Shown: piece by piece, positions 33,354 through 45,254 of the stretch
How positions within the stretch are numbered: position 1 is the first letter of the stretch
Layout: each line of letters opens with the position of its first letter
NCBI GenBank assembly: GCA_001599815.1
Contig: BCIA01000004.1
Span: forward strand, 1,800,862-1,864,861
Origin: Furcasterigmium furcatum
Lineage: Eukaryota > Ascomycota > Sordariomycetes > Glomerellales > Plectosphaerellaceae
Reading direction: 5' to 3'
DNA: 64,000 bases
Translations under genes and position numbers: made by a program
Notes under the pieces: model-generated
What the model was told of the DNA's origin: nothing
Seen by the model: only the letters and a program-made list of their open reading frames with translations
Databases searched by the model: none

Positions 33354-33732
33354 ATATCTCCCCCGCTCACACGCCGAGGGGGTGGAAGGAGCGGCTAGCC
33401 ATGAGCAGTATTGGCCACTTGAAGATCGGTAATATATCGGGAGCCGTGTTAGATGTTGTGAATGAAGCCTTGGTGGCTGGCACAAGAGATTCCATCGCCC
33501 AGTGAAATACAACTATAGTAACTTTAGCGTCTTACGACTCAAGAGAATAATTCATCACCCCTATCAACTAAGGTATATATATCCTTTCAGAACTCGGCTC
33601 TCTAAGGTGTCTACCTTGACGGACGTTACTCTCCCGTCCCACCCCGACGCCTTCAGTGAGAAGCCAAACCTCGTCTCGTTCGCGTGGCGAGACAAGGTCT
33701 GCGGCGCGCCCGTCAACGGATCCCAAGCCACA
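33354..33732. other. convergent 3' spacer, no gene seen
   Basis: Between the stop codons of the GPI-type protein and the xylanase. No coding sequence recognised. Confidence 0.5.
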
Positions 33733-34991
33733 CTAAAGACACTGCGAGTACCAGTCGTTCTGCTTCTGGCAGGTCCAAGGAGACTGACAAGCGGTCGGTC
33801 CGCTCCAGCCGATTCCGCCACATTGTTCCCATCGCGAGGCCACCGCTGTAGGTACCGGTGGAGCCGTCGTCGCGGTCGTGGTCGTGGTCGGGGTAGTAGT
33901 CGGAGTGCCGCCGCCGGGGCTTGTCGCCGCGGCTGCCAGGAGGCTGGACACGCTCGTCCACACTGGCTTACGCTGGAGGTTCTCGTCGTACAGAAGCGCC
34001 TCTCCCTCGCCGGGGAAGACGGAAGGGATCCAGGAGTAGCGGTCCGTGTAGTCCCAGATGGTGATGCCCACGCAGGCCTTGACGTCGAGACACGCGCCGA
34101 AGACGGAGAGGTAGTCGGTCACCTGCTGCTGGCGCGACTGCGCGTTGGATGGCAGATTCTGGATGCGCAGGTCCAGCTCGGTGTACGAGACCTCCTTGAC
34201 GCCCGCGGCCACGTACGAGTTGAGAACGCTGGCGAGACCAGACCTTGATGGCGTGGCGCCCACGATGAGATGGGCCTGGCAGCCAATGCCGTCTATGGGC
34301 GCTCCTGCCGCGAGGAGGTCCGAAATAACCCTCAGGACGCCCCTCTGCTTGGCTCCGGCTGCCTCGATGTTGAAGTCGTTGTAATAGAGCTTCGCAACGG
34401 GGTCCGCAGCTTTGGCGGCCTTGAAGGCGATGGAGAGGAATGAGGGTCCCAGGACGCGATGGAAGACCGAGTTTCGGTACGTCCCGTCTTCTTCAAGCGC
34501 CTCGTTGACCACGTCCCATGCGTAGCACTGCCCCCGGTAGTGCCCGGCGACGTTGGCAACGTGGGTCTGAATGATGCTTGTCAGATCTGTGGCTGTCCAG
34601 GATCCGGCCGACACTATTCCCCATTAGCTGAGATGCCTTTGATGCGCAGGTAGGGAAACGCACCCCATGAAGGCAGCTGCTGATGCCAGAGGAGCGTGTG
34701 GCATCGGATAATCTGTCCGTTCCGCCGGGCCAGATCAACAACGACGTCTCCCACGCTGTAGTCGAACTGGCCCCTGGAAGGCTGCGTAAACTGCCATTTC
34801 TGACCGTTGCCGACGGTGATCTGACCAAACTCGCTCGTGTCGCTCAGGATGCGGACGTATGGTGCGTCGCTGAGCTCGTGGTTGTCCGTTGCCGTGCCAA
34901 AGAATCGCCACCCCGCGGCCACGGAGAGCTCGTGAAGCCCTGCGGCCGACACGAGGGCCGGCAGGGCAAGGAGGCCGAGAATGCTGTACAT
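33733..34991 (-). CDS. GH10 endo-beta-1,4-xylanase with C-terminal CBM1
   Basis: Secreted enzyme cutting xylan backbones in plant cell walls. Exons 34991-34664 and 34613-33733 (intron 50 nt) give 402 residues. Signal peptide MYSILGLLALPALVSA. The GH10 barrel shows HTLLWHQQLPSWV, the acid/base Glu in WDVVNEALEE, and the nucleophile Glu in YTELDLR. A Pro/Thr linker (TPTTTPTTTTTATTAPP) leads to a complete CBM1 with the four Cys of QCGGIGWSG...C...C...YSQCL. A TATA-like element lies about 105 bp upstream of the start. Xylanases of this kind are usually induced by xylose or xylan and repressed by glucose. Confidence 0.97.
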
Positions 34992-36690
34992 GGTCCAGGT
35001 TCCACGTGAAGAGACTGAAGCTGAAGCTCGTTCCCGACTCGGAGCGCTTCTGTTCCCCCTGGCGCCAGAGACGAGAAGGAACTTCGAAGGACCCCTTATA
35101 TAGGCTTCGCCGGCACATGATATCGGCATTGAAAAGAGTTGCAATGTGACGACGCAGGACCCTAGTTGGCTACTGGAATGCACTCCGCGATCTTCGCGAT
35201 CGCTACGAGGGCGGAGGCATGCGTTCCGGGGCCGGGATGGACAGAATGCAACCGGACCCCGCCGCATTATGCAGTGAAGGAAGGGCCATCTTCTTCCGAG
35301 CCCGGACTGGCATTTTGTCCGAAAGACGGGCATCTCCAGTTATCCATGGATACAGGCCACGATTTGCCTGCCAATGTTCCAATATGGACATGCACTCATG
35401 CAGACTCAGCTGAACGGACTTGCTTTCTGATTGGCGAGTTCCCAGGTCGTGACATCTTGATCGCTCCTGGAAATTTATGGCTTGGGGAACAACACCCGAC
35501 AGCCTCAGATGTGTCACTGGCACTTTAAAATCGTCAAGTCCCGTTGGACGACTGTGTTTGTAAGATAAAATGAGAGACAACACTCCACTTCGGATAACAA
35601 GATGGGGGAGTGGCATCAAGCGGGTTCTAATAATGATTTTTCAGCACCACAACACCCGGGCTTCAACGGTAATCTTACATTTAAAGGGGTTTTGTTCTCT
35701 CTAGTAGTGGGTGTTCTGGCGTCAGTCTAGCTATTCAAACTTTCCATTTTGTCTCTTCTCGCCGCCGTGCAAGTTATAGCAAACATGCTATCTACCAATC
35801 CAGCCCTCACGTGTACGATGCGAGAGAGTTGAGAGTTCTGTAAATAGAATAACGCGGGTTACTAAACGGAAGAAAAGGCTCAGCCCCCACACCCGTCGCT
35901 CTCCGCGACTGACGATAGACCGGTGGGCCCGTCGGGTCAGTCCCCCAGGGAGTGACCGAGATCGAAGGAGGCGTGGCAGCGCATCGCTGTCGGCCCGCAC
36001 GCTCGGGACCGAGCAGCGTTGCATGATCATCGCTGCCGAGCGCTGTGCAAGGAGTGCCGTGCCTATGCGGGGAACCTAATTCGACGGATGCTACAGTTGA
36101 CGGGGACTGCCCCACGAGAACGAGCTTGGCGGTGCTCTTGGGTTTGCGAGGCTCTGGGTTACTGTGGGACACGTCCTTGGAGTATTGGGGGCCAAGACAG
36201 GTATGACGAAGTACCCGAGGTTTCCAATGACACCTTGCGCACCTATGAGAGCTGAGCCTGGGTTCTCTGAATGATGGCCAAGCCCACAGCCATCATTTAT
36301 AGTGTTGTATATCCTGCTGGAGTTCTTGGCTGTACGACATTCAATCCTTCGATCGTCGCTCCAAGGGGCTCTGGGCAAAGACCTTCGGTCCCGAGGCGTG
36401 CGTAGCGCTGTTGATCCTGACAACATGGAGTCTCCCCACGACTACCAAGTGGCATTGGCTTCCTCGAGCGGGGGGTGAAGAGAGGCTGAAAGCGGATACG
36501 AATGCTCTGAACGCGCCTTTTCATTTCCATGCTGCCGAGAACCGAGCAGATCGTTTGAGTATAAATGCCCGGGCTGGCAACACCCCCTTCTCTTCTGCGC
36601 TCTGTACTCACACACAACAACACTCCAAAAACGCCAGACTTACAACCACACCAGCCCAAAACCATCATATCCTCGCTTAACTTGAGCAAA
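34992..36690. other. long divergent intergenic region
   Basis: Between the start codons of the xylanase and the small secreted protein. It holds both promoters, including TATATAA at about 35096-35102 (minus) and TATAAAT at 36560-36566 (plus). A 19-nt 5S-like fragment lies at 35792-35810. Two minus-strand frames (35807-36172 and 36297-36803) lack family character and I do not call them genes. Confidence 0.45.
35792..35810 (-). pseudogene. short 5S rRNA-derived fragment
   Basis: CTACCAATCCAGCCCTCAC differs at one position from the interior of the 5S gene in reverse orientation. The flanks show no further 5S similarity. It spans the same 5S position at which the copy at 57495 is cut. Confidence 0.4.
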
Positions 36691-37267
36691 ATGATGTCCC
36701 TGACCTTCATCCTCCACGCTATGGCCGCTGCAGTGGCAGTGACGGCGACTCCGGTCCGAGAGGCCCAGTAAGTTTTCCCACGTCTGGCGGCTTTTCGCCA
36801 CATTTGTGCCTCAACTTGTCGGGTCTATTGGTTAGTTCTGACAATCTACCCACAGCATCGAGGCCCGCCAGGCCCTCGAGGCCCGCCAGGGCGGCATCGA
36901 CGTCGGGCGTAACTGCGGAGCATTCCCGCCGGCCCCAGGCGACTGCGGCATCCTCTCGTCGACCACGTTTTTCAACTGGGGCGCCGGCGACAACTGGGGC
37001 ACCCTCGTGAACGACGGCTGCGGTCAGGTCGACGCGCAGACGTACGAGGCCCAGGGCGGCTTCAACGGGCACCGAGTTGAGCTCACTCTACCGAGCGGGC
37101 GCAGGGTCTCCGCCCACCTGGCAACCGCCAGCCCTGACGGAATCAGCGAGGCTACCGTCGAGATTGACGGAGTGGGTGTTCCGTGGGTCGACTGCGACTC
37201 GCAGACCAGATCGAGGAATGACGGTGGTGTGTGGCGGTACTGGAGGATGTGCAACTTCCCGTGTTGA
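36691..37267 (+). CDS. small Cys-containing secreted protein (effector-like)
   Basis: Two exons (36691-36767, 36856-37267) give 162 residues. The N-terminus is a signal peptide (MMSLTFILHAMAAAVAVTATP). A short linker with two EARQ units, possibly a processed propeptide, leads to a compact domain starting at GRNCGAFPPAPGDCG. Mature-domain Cys residues occur in NCG, DCG, GCG, DCD and MCNFPC, which fits two or three disulfides. The size, secretion signal and lack of enzyme motifs match candidate effectors or small antimicrobial proteins. I do not recognise the family and no activity can be claimed. A TATAAAT box lies 125 bp upstream. Confidence 0.8.
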
Positions 37268-38778
37268 CGAGGTATGTCAGGGTGACGGGGCCAAAGCAGA
37301 TGCCAGGGCACCGCGGACTTCCCAGTGTCATTTATGATTAGTTACAATGCACATTGCCATCCATCATGCTCTAGGCACATGATTTGAGGGTGCTTGAACC
37401 AAGTGGTGAGATTCGGCGGAGTTATGATCCTCCAAGTGACGGAGCTTAGACCTTGGGACCCGTGGTGAGGCGATAAGATATGTCAGGCACTGTAGCACAG
37501 CATCAGCCATGAGGCCAAGAGCAGCTAAATATATAGGAATAATTAATATACCCCGTATTTTTGATAATACGGATATTTGCCATTTTCGCTATATTACCCA
37601 TCTCGGCGTTAGCGAAGGCTATTACTAGCCACTACCTGATTTCTAGTTTAAAGTCTGTGTAGGGTGCAAGAATTTCCGACAACGTGTTTTTGACTTGTGG
37701 CTGTCCAGACTGTTATACAGTATGCAGATCAAATATTGGAAGCCAGACGTGTCTACCGGGAGTAGCCACACTCTACCTCACTCTTGTCTGTTGCGAAAGC
37801 CGTAAAAAGAAACAGAAAGCCGATACCACCTGAGCAAGGAATCCTGAATTGATGGACATATCAGACATGGTAAATGCTGTGGCGCCATGGTTGGCCAGGG
37901 TCTCACCGACGGGGGCATTCGTGACTTACTTACGTGGGGGAAAGGCACCTGGCAGGGGGTGATGGGCGCAAGTCACGACAGGGGGGTGCAAAGCCTGAAC
38001 GCATGACGTGTGCGGAATTGATGGTATCCATGGATCGTCTCAGGGGCACGGGCCATTACTTTCACCGCGCTTCAGGCTTGACGTCCAACGATGTCCATCC
38101 CGCAAAATCGTCCAAAAAAAAACCGCCACGGTCTAACTTATTGATCCCCCTCCCGTCTCATAACGAGCGATATTTAACCTCGTGTCTTTAAATTTCTAGC
38201 CCTGGTCCCCACGTGCGATGCATCGGTCTTGGCCGAGATCGACAGGCTTGCCAAGGCGCTAAGATGCACCAAAAGCTTGTTTAAGCTTGGCTTTAGCGGG
38301 GACTAGTCTACATTTCGGGTTACCGAGGCGCCTGCCATGACGTTCCCTCCAACATCTTGCCGCCTGGTTCAAGGGCTATTCTCCGCCTCGTTGCATCGGT
38401 GCTCCCCGGCGTGCTCAGCTTCCGCGTACTCCTTCGATTCAATTCGCTTTCAACCGACCAGAGAAGACGTCTAGACCCTTCCGTTGGAGCCAATGGTCCC
38501 GTCGGGCTGCTGAGACATCCTCATGGGCCACTAATCGGGCCCTGCCGCTCGGCTGCTTTCAGGAAAAGATCCCCGAGAAAGACGCCGTGGAGAGGGTCTA
38601 GCCGATGGCGTGATGCCGCACGCGTATTGCATGACAATCCTTGAGCTGCTCAAATACATCATGACCCGTAGAGCCGTTTAAAGCCCCGTCATTAACGTCC
38701 CAGCTGACAGTCAGCACTTCACCTCTCACAATACTGTTTCTCACCTAAAGACCCATTGCCATCAATAAGTTGCCTGCC
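37268..38778. other. long intergenic stretch, no gene seen
   Basis: An AT-rich patch at 37525-37640, with ATATATAGG and an imperfect palindrome around CCGTATTTTTGATAATACGG, may be a decayed repeat. The rest shows no family-like frame. The last 100 bp serve as promoter of the transporter starting at 38779. Confidence 0.45.
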
Positions 38779-40424
38779 ATGGAAACGAAGCTAAAGACAG
38801 CGGGTGACTCGGAACTTGCCCGGGATGCACCCCAGCAGTCCTCGTGGTTTGCATCCGCCTTTGGCGGACCAAAGGTCGCCATTGGGCCGAGAATAGAGCC
38901 CGTCGCCAGGCATCTCATCTCCATCGACCAGGCCAGCGACAGTGACACTGGTTCTGCCGCCGAAATCCTCGGCAAGCAGGTCGAAGCGGAGCAGGACCAC
39001 GGCATCAAGTACAGGACGTGCTCCTGGCAGAAAACGGCTGGCCTGCTCTTCGCCGAGTACATCGTTCTCTCCATCATGAGCTTTCCCTGGTCCTACAGCC
39101 TCCTCGGCTTGGTCCCTGGCCTCATTCTCACGGCTGTCGTGGCGGGCCTGGTCCTGTACACGAGCCTGGTCCTGTGGGAGTTTTGTCTGCGGCACCCCGA
39201 GGTGCGCGACGTGTGCGACGTGGGCCAGATGATCTTCTGGAACAAGAAGTGGGCGTGGTGGTGGACTGCCATCATGTTCTCTCTCAACAACACCTTCATC
39301 CAGGCCCTTCACGTGCTCGTCGGCGCCATCTACCTCAACACCATGACCGAGGCCGACACCATCCGTGCCTGCCGCACGGTCGCGTTTGCCGTTGCTGTCA
39401 CCGTCATCAGCTGGCTGGGTTCGCTGCCCCGCACATTCAACATGCTCTCCAACCTCGGCTTCGCCTCGGCCTTCTTCACCTTCATTTCCGTCATCTTAGC
39501 AACGGCCTTTGCCGGGGCACAAGGCAAGCCGGCTGGGTATCCCGTGCTCGGCGAGCCCATCGTCTCGGTCTGGACACCTTCCACAACCACACTCGTGACG
39601 GGCATGTCGGCTTTTATGAACATGAGCTACACCTTTATTGGTCAGACCACGCTGCCCAGCTTCATCGCAGAGATGCGAGATCCTCGGTATGTTCGTGTGT
39701 GGTATGCGCAGATGCCGGACCCTTCATACTAACCATGACCAGCGAGTTCCCCAAGGCCCTCTGGGCTTGCACTTGCGCCGAGATCATCACCTTCAGCATC
39801 GTGGGCTCCGTCATCTACGCCTACACGGGCAACCAATACATGGTCACCCCCGCCTTTGGCGTGCTGAGCGATGTCTATAAAAAAGTATCCTACTCCTTCA
39901 TGATCCCGACCATCATCTTCGTTGGCTGCCTCTACGCTTCGGTCACCAGCCGCTTCATCTTCTTCCGCATGTTCCACCAATCGAAACACGTCACAGAACA
40001 CACCTTCAAAGGCTGGTTCTACTGGGGCCTGGTACTTCTCGCCACCTGGGTGCTGGCCTTCATCATTGCCGAAGTCATTCCCTTCTTCTCCTCACGTGAG
40101 CCTTCCGCCTCTCGAACGAGCATACCGCGTTTCGTGCTAATCTCGCTTGCAGTCTTGTCCGTCATGTCGTCGCTCTTCAACTGCTGGTTCGGATTCATCT
40201 TCTGGGGCCTGGCTTACTTCCGCATGCGCAACGCCGACATCAAGCATGGGCGGCCGCGACGAAAGGTGCTTGATTACCTGTCTGTGGCCCTGAACACGGT
40301 CATCATCCTGACCGGGGTCATGTACCTCACCTTGGGCACGTACGTCAGCGTCCAGGGCATCATCGACCAGTTTGAGGCTGGCGCTGTCGGGGGCGTCTTT
40401 TCCTGCGAGAGCAACGGCATTTGA
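38779..40424 (+). CDS. AAAP-family amino-acid transporter
   Basis: Membrane transporter of the amino acid/auxin permease family. Exons 38779-39686, 39743-40095 and 40153-40424 give 510 residues. A hydrophilic N-terminus of about 75 residues is followed by around eleven hydrophobic helices. The first helices show family-like SWQKTAGLLFAEYIVLSIMSFPWSY; TFIGQTTLPSFIAEMRDPREFPKALW is the conserved loop formed across intron 1. Fungal members import or redistribute neutral amino acids across plasma or vacuolar membranes; the substrate here is unknown. Confidence 0.92.
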
Positions 40425-41013
40425 GATGTTGCGAACCGATCATTTCAGCGTTAGGCGATAGCTGAGGAGCTCTAGTAAGCTCAGTGGAGAACTGCGTCAG
40501 GCCGAAGGCTCCACCTTGTGGATGTCTGTGCACCGTGCCATCGTGATACCATCATGTAGCTCCTTGGCCAAAAGTCTACCCTCGCGTCCCTTCTTATTAT
40601 GGCTGATCTGCTCTCTAGCCTTCACCCTAAGTCCTAACCTCGTAAACAAGCCCACGGTCAGCCACCAGAAGGTAGCCCACCTCCAGCAAGAGGTAGTAAA
40701 AAAGTAAATAGATGCAAAAAGAACATACAACACCGGGTATTCGCTGGTCGTCACCGACCCAACTACTAATCCAGCCCTCACTGGCTTATCTATGGGAGAG
40801 CGGACGGGATCCCGAGTTTTCCAGTGGGTATGGTCGTATGTGCTAACAATATGGCGAAACACCTATGATATTGGAGTGTTGAGTGTGGAGTGAACTTCTG
40901 TGAACCCTGACCCACTCTTGGTCGCGCAACCAATAGGCGGTCTTAGTACATACCTAATCCGCGACGAGGACGACACGCTCTCCTCTGACACTCATGACTG
41001 TCGACCGCACAAC
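40425..41013. other. intergenic stretch carrying the 5S gene
   Basis: Apart from the 5S rRNA gene at 40723-40841 there is no gene. The last 170 bp hold the promoter of the F-box-like gene. Confidence 0.5.
40723..40841 (-). rRNA. 5S ribosomal RNA
   Basis: The 119-nt sequence on the minus strand starts ACATACGACCATACCCACTG and ends GGTGTTGTATGT, the pattern of ascomycete 5S rRNA. It includes the internal promoter region (GATAAGCCAGTGAGGGC and surroundings). It is complete and undisturbed. Single dispersed 5S genes are normal in filamentous ascomycetes. It serves here as the reference for three degraded fragments and for the cut copy at 57428-57495. Confidence 0.93.
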
Positions 41014-42354
41014 ATGGTGCCTCACCTGCCCCCCGAGATATGGGCTCTCATTGCAGGGCATCTTTCTCCCGGAAAGCTGGCGCCGCTTGACCCCGACAGC
41101 AGCAACACCAGCTCGTGGCACGGCTCGCTCGCCAACCTGTGTCTCGCGTCCAGACAGCATCGCGACCTAGCCACGCCGAAGCTGTACGAGTGCCCCATGA
41201 CCCAGAACACGGAGGCCTTTATGCGAACCCTTTTCGCGCGCCCGGACCTTGCGCGCTACGTCAAATGCCTCCGCCACGGGACGTGGAACGACTGGTACGA
41301 GATGAGCACCGTGCACGACGTCCCAGACTTCACCGATCTCCTTTTGGAGCACACGGAAAGGATGGAGGAACGTACCGCGCGAAACGAAATTCCTGCGGTC
41401 TGGATGATCGAGGAGATGGAGCAGATGCTCGACGTCGCCCTCGACGACGACACCGAACCCGGAGTCAACGACGCGGTTGCGCTCTCCCTACTCCCCGGCC
41501 TCGAGCGCATCCATCTCTCCAGTGACTCCGTGCCTGTCTGCGCCTCGTCCATCCCCGGCTCGCTCCCCTGCCTGCGCCACGTCGTCATCACCAACACGGG
41601 TCAGGAACCTATTGTCCTGCCGCGCCACCTGGGCTACCTTGCCCTGGCGGCACCGAACTTGTCGACACTCCGCATCGATTTGCTAATGGGCATCGACACG
41701 ACCGTACCCGAGACGACGCCATCGGGCTACGTGCCTGTTTTCCCCAACGTGACCACGCTCGATCTCAGGGAGGCAGCTATTGACCCTCGCTCCTATGCGC
41801 GTATTTTGAAAGCCTTCCCCCGACTCGCAGATCTGAGGTGCGAGACGGCGACAGAACCCCGACCCGGCATTACGCCGCGGAAGCTCCCGGATATCCTTGT
41901 CAAGGTCCACCCGCGCATCAAGCGCCTCCATTTCGACCCTGCCGCGCTCCGCACGCCCCACAGGCGAGGACACCCGGTGCCGCCTGCGTCCGACGTTCCC
42001 CCCTGGTCATCGGGCCTCGCCGAGCTCAAGGAACTCGAGTACCTTGCCACGGATGCCGCGTCTCTGATTCCGAGTGACGATACGGGAGAGATCCCAGCGG
42101 AGACGATGATCACCAGCGTTCTTCCAACTTCGCTACGACAGCTGCGCGTTTTCTACAGGCCGACGCCCTCCGACGGGGCCGTCAGCATCCTAGAGAAGTC
42201 GTTCAGAGGTCTGGCAACGGCTACGCCCGACGGTTTTCCTCTTCTGAGGAGCGTGATATTTGAGAATGGCGGTGGCTCCCCGCTGGCTCCGGGTGTCGCC
42301 AGGGCCTTTGCGGACCGCGGGGTCGCGTTTGAGGAGGTGGCTTTGGGAGTCTGA
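41014..42354 (+). CDS. F-box-like / leucine-rich-repeat-type protein
   Basis: Single-exon gene of 446 residues. The start at 41014 opens directly into an F-box-like motif: MVPHLPPEIWALIAGHL, then a variable loop and LANLCLASRQHRDLATPKLY. The rest contains irregular leucine-rich segments (LAPNLSTLRIDLL, FPNVTTLDLREAAID), as in fungal F-box proteins whose C-terminus binds substrates for SCF ubiquitin ligases. Such proteins are numerous and variable in these fungi. No catalytic motif is expected. The upstream part of the open frame lacks an ATG and is left out. Confidence 0.8.
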   Translation: MVPHLPPEIWALIAGHLSPGKLAPLDPDSSNTSSWHGSLANLCLASRQHRDLATPKLYECPMTQNTEAFMRTLFARPDLARYVKCLRHGTWNDWYEMSTVHDVPDFTDLLLEHTERMEERTARNEIPAVWMIEEMEQMLDVALDDDTEPGVNDAVALSLLPGLERIHLSSDSVPVCASSIPGSLPCLRHVVITNTGQEPIVLPRHLGYLALAAPNLSTLRIDLLMGIDTTVPETTPSGYVPVFPNVTTLDLREAAIDPRSYARILKAFPRLADLRCETATEPRPGITPRKLPDILVKVHPRIKRLHFDPAALRTPHRRGHPVPPASDVPPWSSGLAELKELEYLATDAASLIPSDDTGEIPAETMITSVLPTSLRQLRVFYRPTPSDGAVSILEKSFRGLATATPDGFPLLRSVIFENGGGSPLAPGVARAFADRGVAFEEVALGV

Positions 42355-42828
42355 GCCTCGACCGAGGGCTCCCGGAAGATATACCGGGCTACTTCACCGG
42401 AGCCCCTACCAAGTCAACGAGGGCCCTGTCACATATTTCGGCCATTTAACACGGGCCTCTGTTGTTGGAAGGTGTCTACAATGGCTGGTCACAGGAGGGC
42501 TGTCAAGGGCTAGTGCGATACGATTCGCCAACGCTAAACATAGATACGAGTTCCTTTTATACATAGTTACAAAATCTTCATAGATAAGCCCTATAGCTCC
42601 AATTGATGCATCTGTGACAGCTACAGCATCCTACAGCTTCTCCGCTGCTAGAGAATGAAAAAGTAGCTAGATCCAGAGAATCATCGTTATTCAATAGGGA
42701 GGCTCTAACCCAGAACTCAAGAGCCCAGGTCTCAGCTTGCGTTCAATCTCCACAGACTCAGTCCTAACCTATCCTGACCGCGCTTAAAGTAAAACGAGCC
42801 CTCCCTTGTACAGCTCAGATACCACCGA
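42355..42828. other. convergent 3' spacer, no gene seen
   Basis: Between stop codons of the F-box-like gene and the permease. AT-rich from about 42530. No coding sequence recognised. Confidence 0.5.
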
Positions 42829-44541
42829 TTACTCTTCCTTCGCTTTCATCATCCTCTCCGAGTACTCCTTGCCCGCCTTGAGCCACCAGCCAAGGATGAG
42901 GATGGCCAGGCCGCCGACCACGACGCAGGTATAGTTCATGTTGGCCGCCTCGACAGGCTTGACGTAGGGGAACGAGAAGAAGACGATGGCAAACGTGAGC
43001 CAGCAGACGGTTACCGTGTTGACAAAGGGGCCGATCTTCGGGCCCATGTGAAACACGCCCTTGTGCATGTTCCTCCTCCCCGTGAGCAGGTTGGTCAGGA
43101 TGGGGATCATGTAGGAGATGTTGTTGATGGTGACGGCGGTGCCGAGGAGGGAGTTGAAGGCAGTCGAGGAGCCGAGGTAGAGGCAGCCCAGGGCCGCGAT
43201 GATGGCCGTGACGGCAAGCTGGGAGTTGAAGGGGATCCGGAGGCTGGGGCTCACCTTCGACCAGCTATTGTACGGGTTAGTAAATCTCAGACGGGCTGGG
43301 GATGCAAAGTCCAGTTGAAACGTACATTCTGGAGAAGGGCATTGCGCCATCACGAGAGAAGGCCCAAAAGACACGGCCGGTGCTGAGCTGGGAGCTAATC
43401 ACGCAGGGTCCGAGTGCCACGAAGAGGATGAAGATCAAGCCGAAGGCGCCACCGGCCTTCTGGGTGACCTGGCGGAACAACTCGGCCAGAGGCAGGCCGG
43501 TGTTACCGCTCGTCAGAGCGTCGAAGTCTTGGATCGAGAACATGAGGCTGATGAGATAGGTGATACCGGTGCAGAAGGCAATGCTGAGGGTGATGGCTAT
43601 GGCCAGAGGCGCGTTACGTGAGGGCTGATCTGATGTCAGGCGATGGCTTCAGACGGGTGTGGGGGAGGCAACTCACGTTTGGCATCTCCTCCGTGATGTG
43701 GGTGACACCATCGAGACCACCCAGAGAGTACAGGGGGTTGACGAGGCCAGTGATGAAAGCAATCGCGTTGTTCTCCCAGCCGGTGTTGTTGATCCACGTC
43801 CTGAAGACAAATTCGGCATCTTGATACTTGGGAGCGCAAGCAACGACCGTGACCAGGACGACCAACCAGCCGATTTGAAGGTAGAACAGAGAGAACTTGT
43901 TCAGTGCTGGTATGACCTTGTTGCCGAACATGACAACACCAGCCGTGAGCAAGTTCAGACCCTGATAGACGATGAAGGTCTGCCAGGCTTTGATCTCCAG
44001 GGTCTCTTGATAGAGGGCAATCAGGGCCATCAAGATCTGGGCATAGATCAAGTTCGTCGATGCGGTGGTGAAGATCCCTGCACGAGTCAGCATCAAACTG
44101 CATCTCCGGCTGTTTGTACTTACAACCCAGCACGCTGAACCATCCAGTGAGGAAGCTCAAGATACCTGTCATCCTCCGAGGGGCAACGGCCGCAATCCAG
44201 TGATACATGCCTCCCTCGGTGGGATATGACGAGACGAACTCGGCCAGAGAGGCACCAAGGAAACACTGCAGAGTGGTGACCAGTATGAAGCCATAGATGA
44301 CAGCTCCCGGCCCGCCAGCGCCGATCTCAGTGATGAGGCCGAGACCAAGACCAGTCCACGAGATGGTGGTTGTCGAGGCAAGGCCAATCAGACTGAGAGT
44401 GCTAAAGTGTCGTTGCAGCTCCTGAGTATGACCCATCTGAGCAAGACGGAGCTCGTCAGCATCGAGCTGGGGTTTGGACTCGACGACGTCGATGCTCCTC
44501 TTGGGGCTCGGCATAACCGTTTCGTCTGCGGATGCGCTCAT
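42829..44541 (-). CDS. APC-family permease (GABA/choline type)
   Basis: Plasma-membrane amino-acid or choline permease. The start MSASADETVM at 44541 leads to a cytosolic tail and then helix 1 (FSTLSLIGLASTTTISWTGLG), characteristic of the fungal GABA/choline subgroup. Later landmarks are YPTEGGMYHW, NPLYSLGGLDGVTHITEEMPN, STGRVFWAFSRDGAMPFSR and GRRNMHKGVFHMG. About twelve helices can be traced. Introns lie near 44070-44125, 43630-43677 and 43265-43325. The upstream region has several GATA-type motifs, which would fit nitrogen control. The exact substrate cannot be read from sequence. Confidence 0.92.
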
Positions 44542-45254
44542 GTTGGAGATTGATGGCTATACCTGCGAGTGTATGGCTGAGATCAGACTTGGGGATCAAG
44601 CAGGAAAGAAGTCCGGGTATCACGGAGAACATATAGCCACCCCGCGACATCACGAAGATAGCAGCAAACCGGTGATCCAGACCCTTGGGGCCCCTTCCCC
44701 ACGGATGAGCGAAATCACCCCCGGTTACCCGGCACATAGCGCCCTCTGTCGCGTGAGCAGCTATCTGGGTTGCGCCGTGGCCCCCGTCCGCTAAAATCCC
44801 CGTAATGCCCTATCTTGGCGATTTCAGCCGGCGCTTATCTGGAGATAGGCCCAAGTGCGGGACGCGACACGCCCGGTGAACCCGGACCGGGCCTCGGAGT
44901 GGGGCCGGAGCATTTCGCCGGTGATAAGCCCGGATTGCCGTTCGGACGAAACACCCGTTCAGGGGTTCACGGGATGATCGCAGGCACCCGACAACAAATG
45001 ACACCGGCGCCTGGCCCACCAACTAGCATAGTGGGCGACCCATGCGGGGATCGTGGGTTTCTTCCTTGGGTGGGCACGTGTGATCGATAGATGCGCGCGA
45101 GGACTTGACTCGTTCACGGTGAGCTCCGGTTAGCTGGCCGCTGGTGATCCTTATTTGAAGGCACCTCCGCTCACGATGCCGTCCAGTTCTCGCCACTTCT
45201 CCCCACCAACTCATCTCTCGGGCTCAAGTGAGTAAGTTCTCTGCTCTACCGAAA
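44542..45254. promoter_or_regulatory. divergent promoter with GATA motifs
   Basis: The 713-bp spacer between two start codons. CTTATCT (44834-44840), AGATAG (44843-44848) and TGATAA (44932-44937) fit the HGATAR site bound by AreA-type nitrogen regulators. The pair in the first cluster is only 2 bp apart. This supports, but does not prove, nitrogen control of the permease. Confidence 0.4.

Noticed and set aside
35807..36172. Minus-strand frame of 121 codons in the xylanase upstream region
   Set aside because: No recognisable domain, no splice continuity and biased composition; might be a fragment of an unknown repeat, but nothing supports a gene.
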